Shown here: in pieces, positions 51,827 to 64,000 of the stretch
Layout: each line of letters starts with the position of its first letter
Position numbering within the stretch: the stretch's first letter is position 1
Assembly (NCBI GenBank): GCA_014529385.2
Contig: CM043963.1
Coordinates: forward strand, 93,367,912 to 93,431,911
DNA: 64,000 nucleotides
Source: Adiantum capillus-veneris
Lineage: Eukaryota; Streptophyta; Polypodiopsida; Polypodiales; Pteridaceae
Reading direction: 5' to 3'
Notes under the pieces: model-generated
Told to the model about the DNA's origin: nothing
What the model saw: only the letters and a program-made list of their open reading frames with translations
Database searches by the model: none
Program-made: the position numbers and the translations under genes

Positions 51827-54055
51827 TGCAATTTAACACAAATCCAACCACTCACCTGGTAAAGGATCAGTTTCCGAACAACTTCTTGCTTTGCCGCTGA
51901 ATATACCTGTACACAACATTTAATTTCGGCAATCGAATCAAAGCATTTAACCGCTAGAGGTGATTTTAGTAATGATTGGTATAACTGGAGAGTTAACCTC
52001 AACCACTACTGTATTTATACACTTCTGATGTTCTGGATTAGGTCTGCTAATCTGGAACTGTACTTCCCTCGGATGTTGGTCAATTTACCTGAAAAGTCTT
52101 GATTTTGTCTTTGCTCCGTAAAAGGTCAAACAAGGTCCAAATTCACTTCTCAAAGAAGTTATGGAATCCTTAATTCAAATGGAAAATCACTGTATGTCCT
52201 CAGTCAAATTTTCTCTTCCCTAATCCCTAGTAGACATCCTACGTGTAGGATGTCTCTTGCTCTATTTTGCCTAGATTTTTGCACTATAGATTCCCCTTGA
52301 TGTGTTGAGTCCACAGCTGTTTTTACTTTTTGATTTGGACACCTATAAGGTGGTCAATGGATCAAAAATCTGTTCCAGCAACCTGATGTTGGTCTGACCA
52401 GTCAAATCAACTCCAATTTGGACCGAAATTGACTAGGAGGCTTGACAACACCCTGCTATGCCCACAGTCAGCTTCTGGCTTCAATTTCATGCATTAGACA
52501 TTCTACGTGTAGCATGTCTAATTGCTCAAAATGGATTCAAATGCAAAGCACAGACTCCCCTTGAGGTGCTGATCACTTTGGTATGCTCAAATTTGGGTTT
52601 GGAGTGCCAGATCACCCAAAACACATCCTACACGTAGGATGTCTTTTTGGCCTATTTGACCCCAGACTTGTCCCACAGCTTCCCCTTGATGTCAACAACC
52701 CAGTGTTATGCTTAGATTTTGGTTTGGATTTCAAAAGACCCCAATTTTAGCTGTTCTAGCCCTTTTCAGTCAAAAAAATGCTAAAGTCTGCTTAGAACCC
52801 AATTTTCTCACCCAATTGAGATGAAAACCTTCTCACGCACTCAATAAATCATGCAGATCATGCTCATGCAGCCATCCTATGGTTTTGGTCTTAAAATAAT
52901 GCCTTGGCAGGATGTCTGGCATTTCTGTCTATCTGGCCTTATCCTGTCAAGATATGGTCAAATTTCCACTTTTGAGGTGAAAATAGGGTAAAACCTACCT
53001 TCTGTACACATTGGTCAACTCAAAATTCCAAAATTTTCACTAGATCACCCTGTAGACATGTCTCCAGGCTTAAAATTTATTTTTTTCCTAACAGACATGT
53101 CCTGATGCTCTGCAGCTCTCTCAGAAACACTCACAACAACTTTTGAAGTTCACTTCAGCTTTCAAACACTCTTTTGCGTCTATTACAATCTTGTGATGAA
53201 CCTAACAGCAAGTATCACATGCATGAAATGCTCTAGATCATGAATCATGATGTCCTACTTACCCTACTCCTACTCATCATGTGAAATGGTGATAATGGTG
53301 TTTCTGTTGCTTCTTGGCCTCTCCGGACTCTCAAGCTCTCCTTTCACCACTTCTACCACTCAAACTCCTACTCATCAACTCAACTAAATCCTCAAACTAC
53401 CTAAGTCTACCTAAGTCGAAGGATCTAGGCCAGACACATGCTCCCTAGACTCCCTCTAAGACCTAGAGAGTCCTCCACCCTCTAATCCTATCGAAATGTA
53501 AAACGATACTCTGGCAAGCCAGAGAATCCCTATCCTCAAGGGCTAGTCTTGGTCACCTACCTAGGGTTTTCATCCCCGGCAGTGGCGCCAATGTTGGCGA
53601 ACACGCTGCGACGGACGTCAGCTCAGCGAGAACTCACCTAACAAGATTTGTCAGCTAAGGACAAATCTCGACCCGCAGGTGCATGGAAGCAATCATAGGG
53701 TGTCAATCTACACTCGACTGACTCTCGACTAATTCCTACAGAGGTCTCTACCCAATGTCTAAGCTACAGCCTTCAGGAGTGCATAAGAGGAGATTTCCTA
53801 CACCGCTTCCTAGAACCAAATACCCATCAAACGGTCTCGAGACGCCATAGAACTTGAAGGAGACCCTACTAACACCAATAGACCCTACTCACTCACAGAC
53901 TTAACTTTTTAAAAATGACAAAGGTTTTTTCATTAAGGTCAAAAAGTGGTATAAATACCTTACAATCTCAAATGTTCCAATTTTAACCATCTACTCAATC
54001 TAAATATCAAAAATGGGATACAATCTGGAAACTTCTGTAAGCCCCAATATTTACA
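51331..54055 (-). mobile_element. Gypsy-type 5' end: LTR, primer site, leader (fossil)
   Basis: On the minus strand, TTGGCGCCACTGCCGGGG (about 53593-53576) closely matches the tRNA-Asp-type primer site common in Athila/Tat Gypsy elements. The sequence before it (53594 to about 54055 on +) would be the LTR, possibly starting TGTAAATATTGGGG at 54055 and ending GTTCGCCAACA. The leader (53570 to about 52000) is long and non-coding and carries the palindromic repeats described separately. The rest of the element is absent; what follows at 51330 is Gypsy 1. Confidence 0.6.
52233..52690 (-). repeat. Three palindrome-plus-companion repeats in the leader
   Basis: Inverted repeats with 10-base arms, GACATCCTAC/GTAGGATGTC around a 2-base centre, lie at 52233-52254, 52497-52518 (one further mismatch) and 52622-52643 (outermost pair lost, centre AC rather than GT). 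Each is followed 59 bases from its start by TCCCCTTGA (52292, 52556, 52681). The identical spacing shows the pair is one repeat unit present three times. Confidence 0.85.
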
Positions 54056-57000
54056 AAGGTGAAATGTCGGGTTTTGTCAATAAATGAATAATTACAAAAA
54101 ATAATAATCCGCGGAGGAGTCATTTTCCGTAGGGTGTGTCCAGCTTCTAACAGTGGTCATCAAAGAAATCCCAGAAGAGAAGGAGGACAAACAGACTGTT
54201 GAGACCAAGAAGTGGGAGTAGCAAAGAGCAGTTTGAAAGTCTAAGGGCAAGGATAAGGCAGTAGATGAATGGCACGAGCAAAGGGAGCTAGAATCAAAAA
54301 TCAATGAAAACTTGGCTTAGAAGCTATCAGAACAGCCAAAGTGTTATGAAGACCGGACGATTCAAAAACTACCACCCCAGTCTTCGGAGGTCCAGAAGAA
54401 GAAGGTAGTATTTGGACTAGACGAGTCCATGATAGATGCAATACAAAGCCTGGACAATGAGGTACAACAAGTGAGCAGCAAATCAGGGTAGACTTGACTG
54501 AAGCTGGGTCAACTCTTCTAAAGAAGGGCCAATCAAAGGGTTCATCTCAGGTTTAGCAAGTGGCCAACCAAGAAGCATAATGGAATGGTGAAGATTCTGA
54601 GGATAAATCTTTCAGTTCAAACAACAATTCTGGTAATGAGTTAACAGCAGTCAAGTTAGATGATATTAGATGAACATTACCAACAGCTACACAGTTTATC
54701 AAAACAAAAGAGAAAATCTGAATTTGAAGCCAGAGCAGTGGACTTGGTAGCCATTTGAGATGACTAGGTTCCAGTAATCATCAGCTAGACTACAAACTCA
54801 AGAAGCAATGTGAACTAGTCTCTAGAGTAATCCTGGATCTCTCTTGGATAGGGGAGCTGAGAATTTAAGGTAGAATCTGGGAATAGCTGAGATGAAACCA
54901 GCCCCATTGAGAGTAAGGATGGTTGACATAGAGTAGTCAAAGCTATTGAACTCATTGAGAATATGCAAATCAGGGTAGGAAAGGAGAAGTTCAAAACTAG
55001 TTTTCTAGTATTAGATGTCCATGGAGCTTATGGAATGTTGTTAGAAATACCTTGGCTCAGAACTACTAGAGCCATCCATGATTATGCAAACCAAAATTTG
55101 ACCATTTAGGGTTCTAGAAAAAGGAGATCCAGTAGCACTTGTACCAAAAATTTAGAATGATCTTCTTGAAATAAGTAATCCTTTTAATGATTATTCTAAT
55201 GGCATTCAAACTAAGAAGGAAGCAGAGTCAATGGCCAAAACAAACAAGAGGAGGTCCAAATTGGTTACTCCCATATGATCAAGAGGTAGAGGAGTGGGAT
55301 CTCAGCTCAAAAGACGTCCTAGAATGATCAAAATCAAAGAAAAGGAAAAGGAATCATTTTACAAATACAAGGATGTATTTGCATGGGAACATAATGACCT
55401 GAAAGGCATAGATCCAGAAGGTGCCAACATTGGATTCCACTAAATTCGTATGCCAGACTAGTCAGATTGTAAACGTACAAAATGAATCCTAACTATGCTA
55501 AGAAGGTCAAGGACGAGATTGATAATCTTCTCAAATCAAATTTCATCATAGAGGTAGCAAGTAGTGACTGGTTGTTTCCTATAGTGGTAGTCCCGAAGAA
55601 GAATGGAAATTGAGAGTGTGTGTAGACTACAGGAAACTATATGCCCAAACCATCAAGGATCCTTTTCCCATCACCATTCACAGATATGATGCTAGATGAG
55701 ATTTTTGGCCACAAAATGTATAGCTGGCTATAGTGGCTACAATCAACTAAAGATTTCACCCGAGGATAGGGCCAAAACAGCGATGTATGATGGAATTTTA
55801 TGTTTACATAAATTTTTGGTCATCTTCGTGGATGACTTCATGGTCTTCTCCATTGAAGAAATGCACTTGTTATTTTTGGAAATGGTTTTTGAAAGATGCA
55901 AAGAGAAAAGGATATGTCTGAACCCCTTCAAGTCAATATTCATGGTCTGGAAGGGACAACTTCTAAGACATATAGTGTCCAAAAATGGGATTGAAATGGA
56001 AATAATAAGATCAACTCCATTCAGCAAGCTAGGATGTTTATATTATCTTCAGTTGGGAAAGTTTCCTAATGATTGGTCCCAGAACAAGAGGAAAGCGCTA
56101 ATCATAAAAAGTCTAAAATTCAATATCATTGCTAGAGCACTTTACAGAATAGGCATTGATGGTGTGCTTTGCAGATGTGTGCCACTAAGAGCGATAATGC
56201 AAGTAATCACTGAAGTTCATAATGGAGGTGTTGAAGGGCACTTTTCAAGTGATATCGCATATAAGAAGACCCTTCAGGTAGGATTATGGTGGAAAACTAT
56301 GATGGTTGGTGTCAGAGCTTTTTACAAAACGTGTGATATTTGCCAAATAATGAGGAGGCCAACAACAGCTGATATGACACCACTGACTCTACTATACCCA
56401 CTAAGGAATTTTGGCATGAATGGGGTCTAGATTTTATAGGGACATTCAAGAAAATAACTCTGTGAAAGAACAAGTATATTGTTATGGCCACCTATTATGT
56501 CAGCAAGTGGGTTGAATCAAAGACCTTGCAACACTACTAAATCAACATCTACATTTTTGTATGGAAACATCACATGCAGATATCAATGTCCAGTAGAACT
56601 TGTTTTCAAATCAGGGAACACACATTTTTAATGAAACTATTCAAATACTGACTGAAATGTTTTCAGTAAAGCACCAAAAATCCACACCACATTATCCCAA
56701 GTGCAATGTGCAAGCAGAGAGAAACAATAAAACCAATAAGACTATCGTCGCCAAGATAGTTGAAAAGGAACCACACAAGTGGGACACTAAGCTTCAGACA
56801 ACATTATGGGCCTATAGAACTGCCTACAAGGTCACTACTGGCATGACACCTTTCAGGATGGTGTATGGCACAGAGGCAGTAGTACCAATGGAATTTGTTG
56901 TTCCCAGTCTGAGAATGGTAGTTGAATATGGAATGGATAGAATATAAAGTAGATATTGGATGAGCTTTTATGACTTGATCAAATTAGACAAAGGGCCATA

Positions 57001-57739
57001 TTAGAACAAGAAGTGATCCGATAGAGGAGCAAGCACTGGCATGATAGTAAAATTAAGGTTAGAGAATTCAAGAGGGTGATTTGTTATTGCTCTATCAATC
57101 CAAGTTGGACCCAAGAAACCAAATGTGATAATAGCTTGGTCAAGACCCTATGAGATCGATTGGGTGTTCTCCAATGGTACAATAAGGCTTAGAGATTTTT
57201 CAGGATTGTTGCTACCAAGAGTATACAATGGGGGCAAGATTTTAAGCTATATTATACCAACACTGAGGAAATTCCAGTAAAACAAGTACCAAAGGCACCA
57301 TCAAAATCAGATGATGAACCCTTGAATTTCTTTCATATCAAGCCAGCAGAGTTAGTTTCAGAACCAATGTAGATTCAACAATTAGGCCGCATTCACACAT
57401 CCCAAACCCGATGAGCAATTCCAAAACCAATGGGATAATTTAGTCACATCACCTAATGGTCAAAATAATTGGCACAATCATCAAAAGGATCTTGTCATCA
57501 ATAATAACAATTATAATGGACCAATGCGTTTGTGACACATCACAAACGGTGCATATCATTTTTAGACAACCAAGGAATAGTGCATTCATGGCTTGTATGT
57601 GTATAACTATGTGAAGTGTTCTCCCACCTTCACTTTACTCGCATCCTCTTGTTCCACCCACATCACAACCTGCAAGAATTTCTTGGAGCTCATAGCAGAA
57701 ACCCTATTCGCCATACAACACTTCCTCAATAGTTGCAGC

Positions 57740-60700
57740 AATGCTAGTCAAAACTCCTTGTTTCTATCTATACAACTCTTTTACCACTACAAGTAAGTCA
57801 TATTCTATATACAACTACTTGTTTGAGTTGTGTATGGGCAAACAAAAAACATCAGAGAAAATGCAAGAGACACTAGACACCATGTCCACCGAAGCTGAGA
57901 TTTTGAAAGCCTCTGTAGCAGAAGCCATAGGAGTAGTAGTGCATAACAAGTTTCAAGAGAGGGAGTAGAATCTCTTAAAGCTATGGTGCCTAGAGGTGGT
58001 AGTAGAGGCTGTAAAACTACCCTTTGATGTAGGAATCACACAGCAAGTATTAGCTATGTATCAAGCCGACAAGGGCAAGGCATTGCTGAATGGTAGAACA
58101 CTAGAGCTGATAGTGGATGAGTTGGCCCACGTGTTTAAAGTCCCAGAGGCACCAAAACCCACACGACCACAATTGATGAAGTTAGCAAATTTTTGAAGGA
58201 ACACAATCAAGCCAAGAAGAAGCGCAAGGATGATGCACAGGGAATTCTAATAGCCGCACTGAAATTCACTTCAATGTATAGATTCATTGCAAAAACTATC
58301 ATCTTGCAGAATAACCCGACCTATCTCTCTAAAAAAATATTTTTCATGCTACTGGCCTAGATCTAGAACCCAGAGGCAAGTATCAATATCAATCAATTCC
58401 CTTATATTTGTGTGGTGCAATAGATGGCTAAAGACAAATCCAAAAATTTGTTTAAAGCCTGGTATGTATGGTAGTTCCTCTATTGGGTAGACCTGGATCC
58501 AATACACATCAATGTTCAAAAAATTTGGGATAAGGTGACTAAGGACAGGGTGCAAAAGATCACAGTGACATCCTCTGAAGAAATTGAAACAAGGGAAACA
58601 ACCAAGACCAAAGCTGAGCAAACAAAGGACACTGCAAAAAAGCAATCTCAAGGCAAAGGAAAAGAGATGGTGCAAATTGGGGCAAATTGCCATCAACCCA
58701 AAAAGTGACCGGGTTAGCTAGCAAAAAACAAAAAACAATGGATGTATTTAAAGGATTTAAGACCACAGCACAAAAGACAGTAGGCACTGAGAAGCCTCTA
58801 GTAGACACAACCCAAAAACAAGAAGGTGGGAAGCCAAAAATACAGACCATTTGCTAAAGAGACCAACACTGAACAAAGAGAAGGAGAAAGGAATTTCTTA
58901 GTAGGACGCTGATAGATTCCAAATATCGTTGGAAGAAAAACAAGCAGACTACAAGAAGTTGTGCCAGAAACATCATATTACAAAGGATGCAATAATGGAA
59001 GAATATATTTATCATTCTCTGGTACAGATAATGGATCAAATGGAAATATAACCCTAAATATGACTGATCTAGAAAATTTCATTGAATCCATGAAGTTAGA
59101 CCTACAAGAGATGGCTGGTGCATACACTATAACTCTGGTCAATGAAGCATTGATATAGTATCTAGAGAATCAAAAAAACAAAGATGATGATTATGAAGAG
59201 GCGAATAAGAAAGAGGAAATTGAGGATCAGCAATAGCACAACAAAAATGATGATGATGATCGGGATAGAAACAACAACATAGGGTTAGCAGCAAGCGGAT
59301 CAGCAACCATTAGGAGTCAGGTTCAAGATCAAGCTACAGATAGGCATGGTGATGATCAACTACCACCTGTTGATGATGCTCGATAGAAATTGCCTAACCA
59401 ATAGTAAGTTGGGCAACATGCAGTTCATAGTCAAAGATGTTAAGGGCAAGACCATTGCATTGGAACTATTCGCACTAAACAAAAGCCTTTGGAAGCAGAA
59501 GAACCTCTAGATCTAGAGATACTTAGATGATTATTCAGTCTACTCAAATATGGAGGTTTCAGATGTTATATGTGGGGGCCAGACGAATGGCTCAGGGCTG
59601 AAAATCTGTCAGTTATCACAATCAAGCAATTTTTAAGCTACCCACATCCAAGCTGTTTCCAAGTACTGGAAAGGATTCTGTAATGGTATCTGACTACTGA
59701 TGACCAAGCAGTAAACCCATCCATGAATGACTTAACTATTGGCGACCTCAATTCTCTGGGTTTATAGGTAGATATGCTCTTAGGCACAAAACCAACCTAT
59801 CATGCATGAAGGACATACGCCTTCAAATCAAAGAAATGCTGATACAAATGTAGAGTGCCAAAGGAATTCTAGATTTAAGGATCAAAGAATTAATGGAGAA
59901 TCATGCAACTAGCAGTCAAGGACCCAAGACCAAGAGGACTCTTTAATAACAAGAGATACATCTAAAAATTTTATTTCATCTAGTTCAGATCTCCAGAAAG
60001 ATGATGCAGTCGGAGAACCAGATGATAATGAACTTTCTAGAATTTGTTCATGATTTCCCATCACTCCTGTATGCCATCCTTGTCAAAGAAGTAGAGTTAC
60101 CTTACTTCTTTCCAGCACTGTATCCTCCACACGTTGAGCCAACAGATCAACAACCCTACATCTCTATACTGGATGGGCTCAGGGAATGGTATGAGAAAGC
60201 TACGACAAAGTGACTGGCTTGGAACCAGGTGCTACAAGAGGCACTGAAGAAATTTGAGATCAGTGTGCTACTTGAAGATCTTCAAAATTTACAGCTAAAG
60301 ATGGGTCACTGGAAGGTGCAACTCCGGCGCCTCATCAAAATTATAAACCAACTTCTCCAATTGACAGTGGAAGCCTTGAAGATCCCTCAAAAGGATCTAG
60401 CCAACAAGGCCGACTCTGAATCCCAGTTCAGAGAGATGGTTGAAATCTTGTTTGAAGCCCGCATCAAGTGCAATCAGCCATTACCTCAAGGGTGAATGCA
60501 TACTGCATCATATTTCCATAAGTTGGCTAGAGCCAGGATGACTAGGGGAAAACACACTCTATACGACCCCGACGCCAAGACTTGGAATCCTCTATTGCTC
60601 TATGAAGTGGAGATTTGGCATCTTGCAAGAGCAGCTAGAGCAGGAGGCTTTGTTCAGGTTAATTCAAAAGGACAATGTTGCTCCAAGTGTTCAAGAACCT

Positions 60701-60760
60701 TTGAAAGTACTTCAAAAACCCCGTAAAAAGAAGGCATCTGATACGAAGAAAGTTAGATGG
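57740..60760 (+). pseudogene. Extra coding-like region after integrase
   Basis: Several plus-strand frames lie between the integrase of Gypsy 2 and its putative 3' LTR. They share a hydrophilic, Lys/Glu-rich, coiled-coil-like character; a block with YQADKGKALLNGRTLEL lies near 58050 and a WYLTTDDQAVNPSMNDLTI block near 59685. I recognise no family. Athila/Tat-like elements are known to carry an additional open frame here, which is the simplest reading. It is broken. Confidence 0.4.
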
Positions 60761-60836
60761 ATGGATACTAGGTAAAACTAGAGGGCTACTCAAAATTCTA
60801 GTATTTATACCAAAATTCAAGAAAGGGGAGGAGAAA

Positions 60837-61230
60837 TGTAAAAGGCAGAAACAGTCTCTAGCAGGCCACTGGCAGATGGTGGGACTAGAAGCTTCCAGAA
60901 GCAGTAACTGAGAGACAGTTACCTTAGTAACTGGTACAATAGATAGTCAGTCAGACACCAGTCCAAGGACTGTAAATAGGACCCACTACTTCATTTTGGG
61001 TACCTAAGAACCGATACTTGATACCTGAGGGCCTAGAGTCTAGATCCAATCCCTAACCCCAAGCCTCATGATTGTATCTTGAGCCATTGGGGATGATGTA
61101 CTTTGTACTCTCATTAAGCTAGACACTCATTCAAAACTAATTCTAGTTGTACACTTAAGCTTGTCTTATTTGAATAATAAAACTCCAATTTCAATTCCAA
61201 TTGTCGTTTCTAGTATCTTTCATATTTCCA
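60837..61230 (+). repeat. Putative 3' LTR of Gypsy 2
   Basis: Inferred from a preceding purine tract, a TG start and polyadenylation-like AATAATAAAACTCC near 61174. Its end is uncertain and the partner LTR was not seen, so this is a tentative call. Confidence 0.4.
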
Positions 61231-61399
61231 ATTCCAGTTTTGTCTTTTAGTATATTGAAATCTGATCTGATGTCTTAGTCTGAAATGAATTAACTCCAAC
61301 TGCCAACCCAGAATAGCTGTCTGAACACATTCAGCTCATTCCAATCCTCTTTTGGGAGGTAGCTCTTGAGTCCCTAGGAATGTCATCCGTAAACACATC

Positions 61400-62230
61400 T
61401 TGAAACTCATTTAGGAATCTAGACAGTTCTAACTTCTCTTTAGTTTCATTTTTGATGTCATTAGGAATGCATGCATCTTCCTTAGATTCTTGACAAAAAC
61501 CATATAGCAAGAAAGAGAATGTTTCATTACTTTTTCTAAAGCTTGAGTCTATAAAAATGGTATACTGTTACCCACACTACATCAATTGCAACATCCTTAC
61601 CCCTATAGGAAAACAAGACTTTTTTTTAGAAAACTTCATAGTGGCAAAAAGGCGATCAAACCATGGTGCCCCTAGGATAACATCTTCATGCTTGAGTGGG
61701 GAAATAAATAAATTTTCTTTGTCTCCATAGCTTTGCACATGGAGCCTTAGCTTCCCAATCAATGGAATGATTGAGGCCTCTTGCCCTTTGAAGGCTCCAT
61801 CTCCTTTCACCACATCCCCCATCTCAAAGTCATGGATTCTTCGCTTGGCCGATAGCTCAACAAAGATAAATTTGTGGGTAGAGCTAGGATCAAAAAGTAT
61901 GAAAGCATCATTCTCTCTTACTTTTCTCCAAGCATAAGAGAGTCGTGCTCCTTTGCAATGGACTTTCTTTTTGAGAGATTCCACCATGGTAGGAGGGTCA
62001 TTATGTTCACTTCTTTTAGGGCATACCCTTGAAACATGTCCTTGTTGTGACATACTTGAAGCACTTGTTATCCTCACCATAATGCTCTACCTCTTCAAGT
62101 GAAAGTTTCCTTTTACATTTGTAGCCTTTATCCTTTCCCTTTGCTTTTTTGTTGTTGTTGTTGTTGCTATCCTTCACCTTTTCTTTGTTATTGTTGTTGT
62201 TGCTATTAGCCTTGGAAGAATTTTACATCA
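61400..62230 (-). mobile_element. Gypsy gag-protease fragment (fossil)
   Basis: The minus strand reads GHVSRVCPKR (end of a CCHC knuckle, near 62030). It continues into a retropepsin-like domain with AFILFDPSSTHKFI (near 61910, a DSGSTHSFI-like active-site loop with an altered residue) and VILGAPWFDRL (near 61670), as in chromovirus-type Gypsy gag-pol. A GTT-rich low-complexity run lies near 62150-62205. No reverse transcriptase follows within the window on this strand. An old, broken fragment. Confidence 0.7.
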
Positions 62231-63035
62231 CGTTGTGCTCAATTTGTTACTTAGCTTTTGTAGTCTAAGGGCCCTTCTTTGTAAGGTGTGAGCTTTGTCC
62301 TAGACTCACTAGAGTGTGAGTCAAGGAGAGAAGAGGTGGAATTATCCTACATATATTGATGCAAGGTTGTAGAGCTACTTAAATCTCATTTCATGAAAAC
62401 AAACCCATTCCATTTTTCATTACATCTATCTCTTATTTATGGTGAGCTTGTGATGGCTTAACAACTACTCAAGATCGTGTTTATGAGTCAAAGTTAATTC
62501 ATCTTGGAACCTAGCTGCTTGAGTGATAATCTAGCCTACACACATTGACTTGTGTTCATGATGTTTCTCTTTCATCCACCTAGCTAGCACGATACCATTT
62601 CCATCAAGTGATATCAGAGCCATGGTGTGCTAGCTAGATTTGCATTTGTGTGTTAATGATTAGCATCTTCATTAAAGTAATTGGTATTTCTTAATCATCA
62701 TTATGCACCATTGGAATTCTCCATAACTAGTTGCATCTCTCACTAATTAAGCCCTAATCTAGCTATCTGTGGGCATGTCCTTGGCACACCCAAGAGGCCA
62801 CTACCCTCCATGGCTAGGTAGTCTTAATTAGGGAGAGGATTAGTGTCCTTTTTTGTTTGCACTTAGAACGCATTTTGTGTCGATTTCTTGCTAATTTGCA
62901 TCTTCAATTAATTCCATCGAGTTCTTTTATCCTTGCATTGGATACATAATCTTGAAGTCCATTTCACAAGCTTTCCGTAGAGCTCTCTAGCTCTCTGCAT
63001 TCGACACCAGGAGCTCCCTCAAGCTCATCACCATT
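62231..63035. other. Intergenic with a possible primer-site remnant
   Basis: TGATATCAGAGCCATGG at about 62610 differs by one base from a Copia-type primer site. The 200 bases before it end CCATTTCCATCA, so an LTR end is possible. No partner LTR or Copia coding sequence follows. Otherwise nothing is recognised. Confidence 0.35.
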
Positions 63036-63047
63036 TTTATGCTATTA

Positions 63048-63088
63048 TTAGGGGGAGGGGGAGGGGGGGGGTGTGTGTGTGTGTGTGG
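63048..63088. repeat. G-rich run followed by GT tract
   Basis: A run of GGGGGAGGGGGAGGGGGGG character at 63050-63070 is followed by a GT tract to 63087. Two minus- and plus-strand frames across it are low-complexity translations. Confidence 0.85.
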
Positions 63089-64000
63089 AGCTCTGCTAAC
63101 TTCAATTTGTATTTTCTATTTTCAGCTATCCTCACACAAGAAAGCCTTGAGTCCTTGTGGCTTAGAGAAACGACTCTATTTCGGGGTTGTGGACAAAGTC
63201 TCGTGCTCAAATTGGACAAACTGAAACGGGCATAGTGGGCAGACCCAAAATGGAAACTCAATTTGGCTTTTAGAGGTCGGACGGGTCCGCAAGGGTGTAG
63301 TCCCATGCCAAAAAAAATTCCCTACTACCCCGCATCTTGCCCAGCCTGCTCGCGCCTGCCCGAAGAGCTACTCACCTGCCCAAATGGACCCCATTGTTCT
63401 GCTCTATAAGCCTCCCATCCCACGGCCTCTGCTTATATTGCATAAATTCTTAAGCCTTCCTTCACACTGAGCTGCAACAAGCCACTCAAGAGAGCCATCC
63501 CACGAGCCATCATGACTTCCAAGCCCTTGTAAGGGGCAATTCCCAATCTATAGTCCTGCCAGAGAGAGAGGCCTTCATCATACAGTCTTACCCAGACACA
63601 CATGAGCACTCACATAATGCACGCAGCTCTTGAAGTGCATGTTATTACATTTATTTTCTTTCGAACACAGTGGAATCAAATAATGAAAGGGGAGTTTTCT
63701 TCCAAGAGGTTTCTTTAGAGGAGAACTTTAGATTGTGTTGGGATGATTTTTTTGCAATATTTACACATTAGAACATCAATTAAATTGAAAAGAATCACAG
63801 AATTAAGATTGACAACTTGTTGAGGACCGGATTTTCTTGGAGGCAGTCCCACTCCAAAAGGACTTTGTATTATAATTCTTTGAGTGAGAGCTTTGATTAC
63901 AATACAAACTTCATGATTTCATGGTGTAACCCTCCTTTCCACTCCGTAAACACCCCAGAGGGAAGAAAGATCTACAGGGTAAGAGATAGATGACATTGAA
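63089..64000. other. Intergenic, no gene recognised
   Basis: No open frame with features, no repeat pairing with the rest of the window. The stretch 63240-63420 is GC-richer and could be retroelement leader or LTR material; I have no support for that. Confidence 0.4.

Larger units (their letters stand above)
54056..61300 (+). mobile_element. Ty3/Gypsy element 2 (fossil) with extra 3' region
   Basis: Readable parts are a gag-protease remnant (54350-55120, with FLVLDVHGAYGMLL near 55000), reverse transcriptase (PIVVVPKKNG near 55578, VIFVDDFMVF near 55817), integrase zinc domain (GVEGHFSSDIAYKKTL near 56230, CDICQ near 56335) and integrase core and C-terminal part (TPHYPKCNVQAERN near 56685, GTEAVVPMEF near 56868). 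Then comes about 3.4 kb of coding-like DNA. A purine tract AAGAAAGGGGAGGAG lies at 60820 and a putative 3' LTR starts TGTAAAAGGCAG at 60837, with a TTTGAATAATAAAACTCC end region near 61170. It is broken many times. A matching 5' LTR was not found. Confidence 0.75.

Overview
The window looks like repeat-rich nuclear DNA of a land plant. The evidence is intron-rich genes with GT-AG introns of roughly 70-300 bases, plant-type Ty1/Copia and Ty3/Gypsy elements (one with a clear initiator-Met tRNA primer site), DUF4283/CCHC LINE-like remnants, and many long GA, GT and AT microsatellites. A large, seed-free-plant-like genome such as a fern is a guess; nothing here fixes the species. No rRNA, tRNA or CRISPR was recognised.

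Layout. 1-17.2 kb: gene-poor DNA holding GA/CT/GT tracts, two decayed LINE-ORF1-like copies (3.1-4.6 and 12.8-13.8 kb), a degenerate AT-rich tandem array of about 150-base units (5.6-6.7 kb), minus-strand Gypsy pol remnants (10.1-11.2 and 13.9-14.2 kb), and a 356-base tandem duplication carrying GT/GA tracts (16.45-17.16 kb). 17.2-24.4 kb: the most gene-like part. A small TATA-preceded gene of 118 residues on + converges with a 14-exon gene on - (19.6-23.6 kb). The - gene appears to fuse a ParB/sulfiredoxin-like N-terminal domain to a circularly permuted DNA-methyltransferase-like C-terminal domain. A short motif (core CGGCAGCATAACGGCG) recurs five times, flanking the - gene on both sides. 24.5-33.8 kb: a tandem pair of DNA transposons. 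Copy A has a four-exon MULE-like transposase with a C-terminal SWIM finger and one in-frame stop. Copy B is about 97-98% identical but lacks the internal 2.5 kb. A GC-rich foldback palindrome sits at the left edge of A, and half of it recurs at the left edge of B. 34-51.3 kb: nested LTR elements. A Copia element (34979-39725, 322-base LTRs, TSD CATTA) and a younger Copia element (46082-51265, about 280-base LTRs, TSD GATAT) lie in older retroelement DNA; the second clearly splits an old Gypsy element inside its integrase. 51.3-54.1 kb: a minus-strand Gypsy-type end (LTR, tRNA-Asp-like primer site, long leader) whose leader carries three copies of a palindrome with a fixed companion motif. 54.1-61.3 kb: a second decayed plus-strand Gypsy element with about 3.4 kb of extra coding-like DNA between integrase and putative 3' LTR. 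61.4-62.2 kb: a minus-strand Gypsy gag-protease remnant. 62.2-64 kb: nothing clear apart from a possible primer-site remnant and a G/GT tract.

Most of the window is mobile-element DNA. The likely functional candidates are the ParB/methyltransferase-like gene and its small neighbour. Whether these belong to the host or are cargo of an unrecognised mobile element is open; the direct repeats around the large gene favour considering the second possibility.
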